From Polytrichum commune (Eukaryota > Streptophyta > Polytrichopsida > Polytrichales > Polytrichaceae), in NCBI GenBank assembly GCA_950295325.1, contig OX485807.1, forward strand, positions 28,615,666 to 28,679,665: 64,000 bases of DNA, in the 5' to 3' direction. Made by a program: the position numbers and the translations under genes. Shown one piece after another: positions 57,620 to 64,000 of the stretch. The notes beneath the pieces were generated by a model that was not told where the DNA came from, did no database searches, and was given only the letters and a program-made list of their open reading frames with translations. Each line of letters begins with the position of its first letter. The stretch's first letter is position 1.

Positions 57620-59930
57620 TATGCCAAAATATTGCATTATAGAAACTTCTTCAACATTTTGGTGGTCATAGCTTGATTTTGCACCAAAACATTTGACCAT
57701 GTTCTTGGTGATTATGTAAGCTTTGCTGGTCCTTTCACAAAACATTCTAAGTTGGATTTTGGTAACCTAAATAATGTCCAACTTCCAATGAAGATGACGT
57801 CTCCTTAACATTTCTTGAAGCTTAGCATTTGACCTAATTTTGTACATACTAGAGACATGGATCACAAAATGAAAAGAAAAGGGTCGATTATTGTGATTTG
57901 AGAGTCTTTGCACTCGATTGAGCTCCCACCTCAAATGCACAAATGGCACCCTTAAGTTAGTTTGAAGCAACAATTCTTGCACTAGTTGGCCATAGCCTAT
58001 AGTCCACATCATGCTTCTTTCTCAAATTGACCATCAAATTATATATGAATCCTATTGAATATTGTTTACAAATGGTCTTAGTCTAACTTATGGCATTGCT
58101 TCATAAAAATATGGAATGTTGAGATGTTCTATTTGCATTTGCATTCAAAAAAATTGTGGCTCTTGGCATTATAATACTATACAAACAGGATTGAATAGAA
58201 GAATTCAAGAGTGTTCATTCATATTAACTTGTTGTTTTGTAGTGTTCAGATCTCATATCAGGGCATTTCTTTGGTAGCCATATTTGTTGTGAACCAATTT
58301 TGTACACAAACAAATTTTACCTAATAAATTACCATGATACCTTCACAAGGTTGTTTACTCAAATATTTTTATTCAAATGAAGCAATAAAATATCTACATT
58401 TTGTCTTTGCGTTCACACTGCAGAGAATGAGATGTATACATGTGATGAAATATATATTGACTTACACCACCTATCTGTCCACAAGGCACAAGAAATAATA
58501 TGTCAAACTTTGAGTAGAATTTGAACTGCCACTCACATGGCCTTACTTCAAGTGGTTTACTTAGCAACTATGAATGATCGTGTCAACTGCACAACCTCAA
58601 AGAGAGAAATTGTGATGGCATTTTGGACATGAACAAAAATTGATGATTAAAGAGCACATCAACTACAAATATGCAATTGAACATGTGCATAACACTCATT
58701 TGAGTGGCAATTCAAAGGTGCACTTCAACTATAAAATGTAAGCATGATTTTTTTTCTGTCAATGGACTTATTCGGCCTCTAAGTTCGTACTAGTGGGCTC
58801 TTATCGTTGAGAACTAAGACAACTACCCTAAGCTTAATTCCCATGTTGCTACAATGACATGTTAAAAAAAATCTTATCTTAAAATCAACTAACCACATGA
58901 ACTTTTTAGTTCATAAACAATATACTTTGTCGAGTGACATAATCAATAGACAATCAACCAACAAATTACATAGATAATGGAAGTCCTCAATTAGGATTCA
59001 AGATATGTTGTCCACTATCCATTGAACACATGCGTGAAAATTTTGAAGGTAGATAATGAGGACATGTGAAGGACATGTGTTCACAAAAGCATAACGTGTT
59101 TATTGTTAAAAATCATTATGTATACTCATGCTAACAATTGGCATTTGGGTGGAGTTATATTCCAAACAATGCTCATTGGAAGCAATATTCATCCCAGTAC
59201 TAGTCATTGATAATACTATTCATAGCAACATTATTCACTATTCATACCGGTATCAATTACTTCTTATTATTTAGATTTCTTCCCATGAAGGTAAGACGAT
59301 GGAGGCCCTTATCAAATTCTAAATATAGAAACTGAACTCAACCATGTGGTTGAGTAATGCTATGAATCCTTTGGCGAAATCAATTCTTATTGCACATAGA
59401 CATGCATATTTTAGTACAAATTTCATTGCTGATTAATAGTACCTACCTATACGCTCGAATCATAAAAAGGTGTCACCATGTTGGCGTTCCTTCTTTACCC
59501 CTTCTCTACATGGTTCATCAATAAAATGGTGGTAGATATGTCAAGAGGTTGACTAATATTTATGCTTAATGTATTGAATTTATAAGTTGCATTCATCATT
59601 TAAGGACTTCTCATTATCCAATTACAATTCCTAACTTCAACGCATAGTATAATGTGCGTTGATCAAACAATCTATGGCTTCTAACATCCTCACCTTTACT
59701 CTCACACAACACATGCAATGGGGCAAAGCAACATGTAGAAGGTAAAGGGGTTGATTGAGTTGCACCACTCAAACGGCAGTGAGAAGTGAGGGAGCTAGCA
59801 ATGGCCCACCTCGTAGTTTGCGGTAAGCCGTCTCAACACCCTTGCTCCTAATTCTCCGCTCTCCAACCCTAGCATGATTAACGGTGACACTAAAAATGGG
59901 CTTAGGGGTGATGAAGACGCTTGCACATCC
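57620..59930. other. AT-rich DNA upstream of the TMEM245-like gene
   Basis: It should contain that gene's promoter. No element or other gene is recognised. Confidence 0.4.
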
Positions 59931-59935
59931 ACATA

Positions 59936-60328
59936 TAAGGTAGGGGTGGCAATTTCCGTCCAAATTTCAGATGTGCCTAGTTGGGATGCTGAAACTATTT
60001 TTTTTATAAATTTTGAGCGCTCCGCAAAGCTGGTGCAAGAGCAACTATGAAAAAATCAAAATTTTCCAGCATGTTTATGATTTCCTACAAATTTTTAAAG
60101 GAAACCTTGTAGAGTGACCAACACTCGCACATGGGGTACGTGGTATATCCACAGGGTGGATTTCTAAAACCGACCGCTGGCAACCAATGAAATGCTGGCA
60201 GCGCTGTGAACGGTAAAAACACCTTGATAGGTGCTTTTGTAAACCCAAGTAAAAGCACCTAGATAGGTGCTTCCGACATAGGGGTCGACTTTAGGACCCG
60301 CACGGAAATTGCCACCCCTACCTTATGT
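59936..60328. mobile_element. MITE with perfect ~25 bp TIRs (hAT-like ends)
   Basis: ATAAGGTAGGGGTGGCAATT continuing into TCCGT (59937-59961) is exactly inverted at 60303-60327. TAGGGGTGGCAA resembles hAT-type termini, although flanking 8 bp duplications are not clear. The interior holds near-palindromes around GCACCT.GATAGGTGC (60220-60270). It is non-coding. Confidence 0.7.
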
Positions 60329-60460
60329 TTTTGAAGCCCTCCCCACCCCAAACGGAGGTAGACGAAGAAAAAGTCTTAGGTTGGGGAGATTGTGACAACC
60401 CTTGCCATGGTTGCCACCAATGGCTTCACTGCTATTGTTGTCCTCCCAATTCCGTTTGTC

Positions 60461-60840
60461 CAATGTCCATAATGCCCAGGGCTAAATCAAATATGTGTTT
60501 GGCTGGGCCCCACCTCTCCCACACCTCCTTCATTGCCCGGTCTTCCCGCCCGCACCTACATGGGAACTCTTCCCCGTTGGGAACCAATGTGACAATACCC
60601 AGTCACTTAAGTCATTAAGCTCCTTTGGTAGGTGAAGGAACTCCATCAATTAAATTGAGAGAAATGAAAGTGATGTCAACTTGAATATTTGTAATTTTGA
60701 TTGGGTATTGTCACATTGGTTCCCAACGAGAAAGAGTTCTCACACGGGTGTGGGTAAGAAGACTGGGCAGTGAAGGAGGCGTGGGAGGGGTGGGGTTTAG
60801 TTGAACATAGATGTGATTTAGCTTGGGGCATCCATAATTG
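60461..60840. repeat. Long palindrome with ~140 bp arms
   Basis: 60461-60602 and the complement of 60702-60840 share CCACC.CTCCCAC.CCTCCTTCA, TGCCC.GTCTTC, GGGAACTCTT or GAGAACTCTT, and GTTGGGAACCAATGTGACAA, with ~100 bp between. It is a fold-back type structure about 130 bp from the preceding MITE. Confidence 0.8.
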
Positions 60841-60849
60841 GCTACTCTA

Positions 60850-61700
60850 TTCTCCCCTCCTATCATTAGAAACACCTATAGGCAACGCCTCCTTTCTTCG
60901 AGGAGCTTAGAATTGGATGCCAACAGAGACGGCCCTCGAAGACATGCAGATCCCTTGTCACCTCCGCTTTCCAAAGGTTTCAAAGCCTTTCAAATGTGGT
61001 TGAATCCTAGGGAGGTTGTTTTTCCCTTTCATTTTGGAGACATCTTCGCCTTGGATGTGCAAAAACATCATGGATTCTCTATTGAAAATCCAACATGCAA
61101 TTTTTAGTTTGTCTCAAATCGTGGTGGGTGAGGGGGGAGGACAACAATGGTGGTAGCTTGCCTAGGACTCCCATAGTCAATGCCAAAATGTGGGACTTGC
61201 CGAATACATGTGTGGGCAATACACAAAACTTTAAGGAGCATTGATGTGCGGAAAGTATACAAATTTCCAAGGTGGGTGTTGGTTTCCTTGTCGGCTTTGG
61301 GGTGGGGTGGACAAATAGTGACCAATCATGACTATCAATTGGTGGGTAATGCCCTAAGGTTTTACAAGTCATATTGGCACAATGAGGCACATGGGGAGGT
61401 CAATTTTGGTTAGACTACGACATTCAAGGTATTCCCTATAATACATGTAGTGACATATGTGCATTAGCAGAGGAGATCATGGAGCTTGAAATTTGGGTGT
61501 GCAACCCACATGCTCAAGGATACCATATTGGGAATGCAATTCCATAGACCTAGGGAGAAGGCGACTTCCAATTGGGCACCCATGCACCCTCTACCACCTT
61601 CTTGCAACAAATTTAGATGATTTCTCCGAAATGGGCCTTACGTTCCTACCTTATGCCATAGATGGAATGCAAATGAAGGTTGAGTAGGAGTGGCAATTTG
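60850..61700 (+). other. Unrecognised plus-strand open segments
   Basis: Frames at 60838-61107, 61180-61413 and 61493-61687 have some coding character (for example VYKFPRWVLVSLSALGWGGQ) but no known motif and no continuity. A decayed transposon gene is possible. Confidence 0.25.
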
Positions 61701-63350
61701 TCCTTTGCTTGCACACGGGAAGCAAATTCCAAAGGAAATTGCAAGTGGAGCTTGTGCATGCTTGGACTAACTTGTCCTTTTCATTTTTTTGTAGTCATCA
61801 AAAATGAATAGGGATAATTGACCGCTAGTTACATATGAACTGCTTGAGTTTGAGTGGAGGTTCAAAATTCCAAGAAAATTACTGATCAATTCAAAGGAAT
61901 CTGTGGAATATACCTAAAATCAATAAAGAAAAACCAAAAGATCATAACACGTAACTGATTGGACTTGGAAACACTATAATTCTGACCGATTATGCTTTAA
62001 AACCTCCCCGGACACTAGTCATTATTGATGACAATCATCAATTTGGTAGAGATTGTATAATGAGTTTGTAAACAAAACCTATAGCAATGACAAATTTGGA
62101 AGAATTTGAACTCCACAAGCTGCAGGTCTTTTATAAGATAGATGGTGCTAAAACCATCACTCTAACCTCTAAAGGCCGAAGCAAAATTTCTTCAAAAACG
62201 TCTTAAATATCTCAATCTAAATCAATAGTTTTTAAAAGCAAACCAACAATTCTTATGGTAGGTATGATCATACAAATGATGTTTTTGCAAAGTTGGGATT
62301 GCTCACACAAATTTCCAGCTGTCCACGTATCCAAAATAAAAAATTTATAATGAAATCGTATATGCCTTTAGGCAATTCAAAGATCATGACCAAGAGAAAT
62401 CCACATCAGTTTTTAAAAGTCTTGGTCATGGGACATAGCATAAAGGGATCAAGAATGTGCAAATGGACATGATGCGGCCCATTGCTATCACATCGCATCA
62501 CAAATGGTGTGATGATGTCACATCACATCATATTAGGACGTGAAGCCCACTGGCTTGGTAATTTTTTTACTACAACAATTTTTTTGTTTTAAACTTTCAC
62601 TTTTTGGCCGACTACTCTAGTTGATAGCTAGTAATAGTTGATTTCTACCAAAAAACAAAATTCAAAAAACAACTTGGACTATTGTATTCTCACGTGCAAG
62701 ATCTAATTGTCTTTTTTTTTGGGGGGGGGGGTTTGGTTTTTTTTGTGTTTATCCTAGAAGTCAACCGCATTAGTCAATTTTGAGCAATCAACTAGCTAGC
62801 CGACTGATCTTGGTCAACTACCACGGTCAATTCTTAGCAGTAAACTGCTTTGGTGGACTGATGTACTTGACTAGCTAGTCGATTGCTAAACCAAAAGGAA
62901 AAAATTCAAAAATATTTTTGGACCATTGGGCAATGGTATGCTATGGGTATCCTAGATGACTCCACGAAGGATGACTTTGGTTCCAGACTTTGTTTCAGGT
63001 GGGAGATTCAAATACCAAATAGACACCTAGAGTCATGTTGTAGGTCAAGCCTTATTCTCAAAATTTCCGCTCTCCCGCCTACTGTCCTTATTCATCTCCC
63101 CCCCCCCCCCCCCTCATCGTTTAATTTCCAATCTCCCACCTACCATCAAACTTCATCTTTGCCCCCAATCTTTTACTTTACATTTTTTCTTCTTCAGGAC
63201 TTGTCTCCCATCGCATTGATTGTGTCAATAGCTGCAAGTTAGTTCCAAGATTCTATGACTCTTTGAAAAGGCTACAATAAGTGTATTCTATTTGCCGTTT
63301 AATTCAAATTTAGTGTTCATAGCATGCATCTATTGCTTTATCGATTGCAT
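61700..63350. other. AT-rich DNA with G and C homopolymers
   Basis: No gene is seen. Runs of T8/G10 (62712-62731) and C16 (63098-63113) occur, as does a short TCACATCACATCAT cluster near 62510-62530. Confidence 0.4.
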
Positions 63351-63355
63351 TTCAT

Positions 63356-64000
63356 GTGGTTGAAATTTCCTATGTGAGCAAATTGCAGATGAACCAACGC
63401 TTTAATTGCAAAGGGCTACTAGAAGGTGATGTTTTGTGGGAGACATTCGCGAGGATTTGGTTCTTGAGTCACTCGTGTGGGCGTATTTCGGTCGGAAGTC
63501 CAGTAAGTCCGTATGGAAGTTTGATGGCTGAGGAGCATAGCTCTATTTGTAACCTCTACCAGAGAGTTTATGGGAGCAACGACATTCCGAATAAGGAACT
63601 CACTCTGTAGTTTGCTCATGGGCTCATCTTGATGTCTTAGGGTCGTTATGTTAATTGGGCGCAATCTAGTAAAGAGCATAAAGAGTACCAAGAGAGGGTG
63701 ACGAGGAAGAGGGAAAAGACCACAATAGAGAGGAGCGAAAGAGAGGCTCTGGACAACCTCCGCCATCCACCATTGGCAAACATCGTTGCATAGCCCCTTT
63801 AGGATCTGAGAAAAGTCTAGACTTTCCAACTTTTTTGAAACTCACTCTCAAGTCGGAAGGTTTGGAGGGTGCAAGACTAATGGGTAAGAAGATAGGCAGA
63901 AGGGGTTGGGGTTTAGGAGTCTCCCCTACTTGGGAGAAGAGCGATCTTGAAGGTATCGAGCATGTGATTGAGGAGAGGTCTTTGCTCTTGAAGTCTCGTC
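63356..64000 (+). other. Unidentified decayed coding segment running off the window
   Basis: One plus-strand frame from about 63356 to 63792 reads as a charged, helical protein (LAEEHSSICNLYQRVYGSND; later YVNWAQSSKEHKEYQERVTR) broken by two TAG codons near 63608 and 63638. A different frame is open from about 63820 to the end. No domain is recognised. It may be a transposon-derived gene that continues beyond 64000. Confidence 0.3.

Noticed and set aside
62712-63113. G and C homopolymers as functional sites
   Set aside because: Simple homopolymers; possible sequencing or slippage tracts with no associated gene.

Overview
The window is nuclear DNA of a plant-like eukaryote (streptophyte). Evidence: a spliced WDR26-type LisH/CTLH/WD40 gene with GT-AG introns, a spliced TMEM245-type membrane protein gene, and plant-style CACTA, PIF/Harbinger and Ty3/gypsy elements. 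The species cannot be named from sequence alone. Single-copy genes are sparse and most of the DNA is transposon-derived.

Layout. 1-6 kb: AT-rich DNA with small repeats, a tRNA-related SINE head, a dead IS630/Tc1-like transposase, a MITE and a minisatellite. 6-9.2 kb: a broken, inverted copy of WDR26. 9.2-11.5 kb: AT-rich DNA with a tandem duplication. 11.5-33.2 kb: a minus-strand Ty3/gypsy retrotransposon split by an ~11.9 kb CACTA element (17727-29645). 33.4-35 kb: a long imperfect palindrome holding a ~1 kb non-autonomous CACTA element. 35.8-44.8 kb: a ~9 kb PIF/Harbinger element with a TAA target duplication. 48.3-51.6 kb: the apparently intact six-exon WDR26 gene (plus strand). 53-57.6 kb: a five-exon TMEM245-like gene (minus strand). 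57.6-64 kb: AT-rich DNA with an inverted-repeat MITE, a ~140 bp-arm palindrome and two unrecognised ORFs.

The main discovery is the gypsy element. Its pol carries a C5-cytosine DNA methyltransferase domain between protease and reverse transcriptase, and a C4HC3 PHD finger at the end of integrase, where chromoviruses have a chromodomain. It therefore encodes both a DNA-methylation writer and a likely histone reader. Gag and pol lie in one phase on either side of the CACTA insertion. The element has decayed through nine nonsense codons, all of a kind that C-to-T (deaminated 5mC) changes can produce, and two frameshifts.

Order of events inferred: gypsy insertion (internal LTR copies differ at 11 of 408 sites by my count), then CACTA insertion, then decay. 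The two WDR26 copies face opposite ways about 40 kb apart, with the transposon nest between them.
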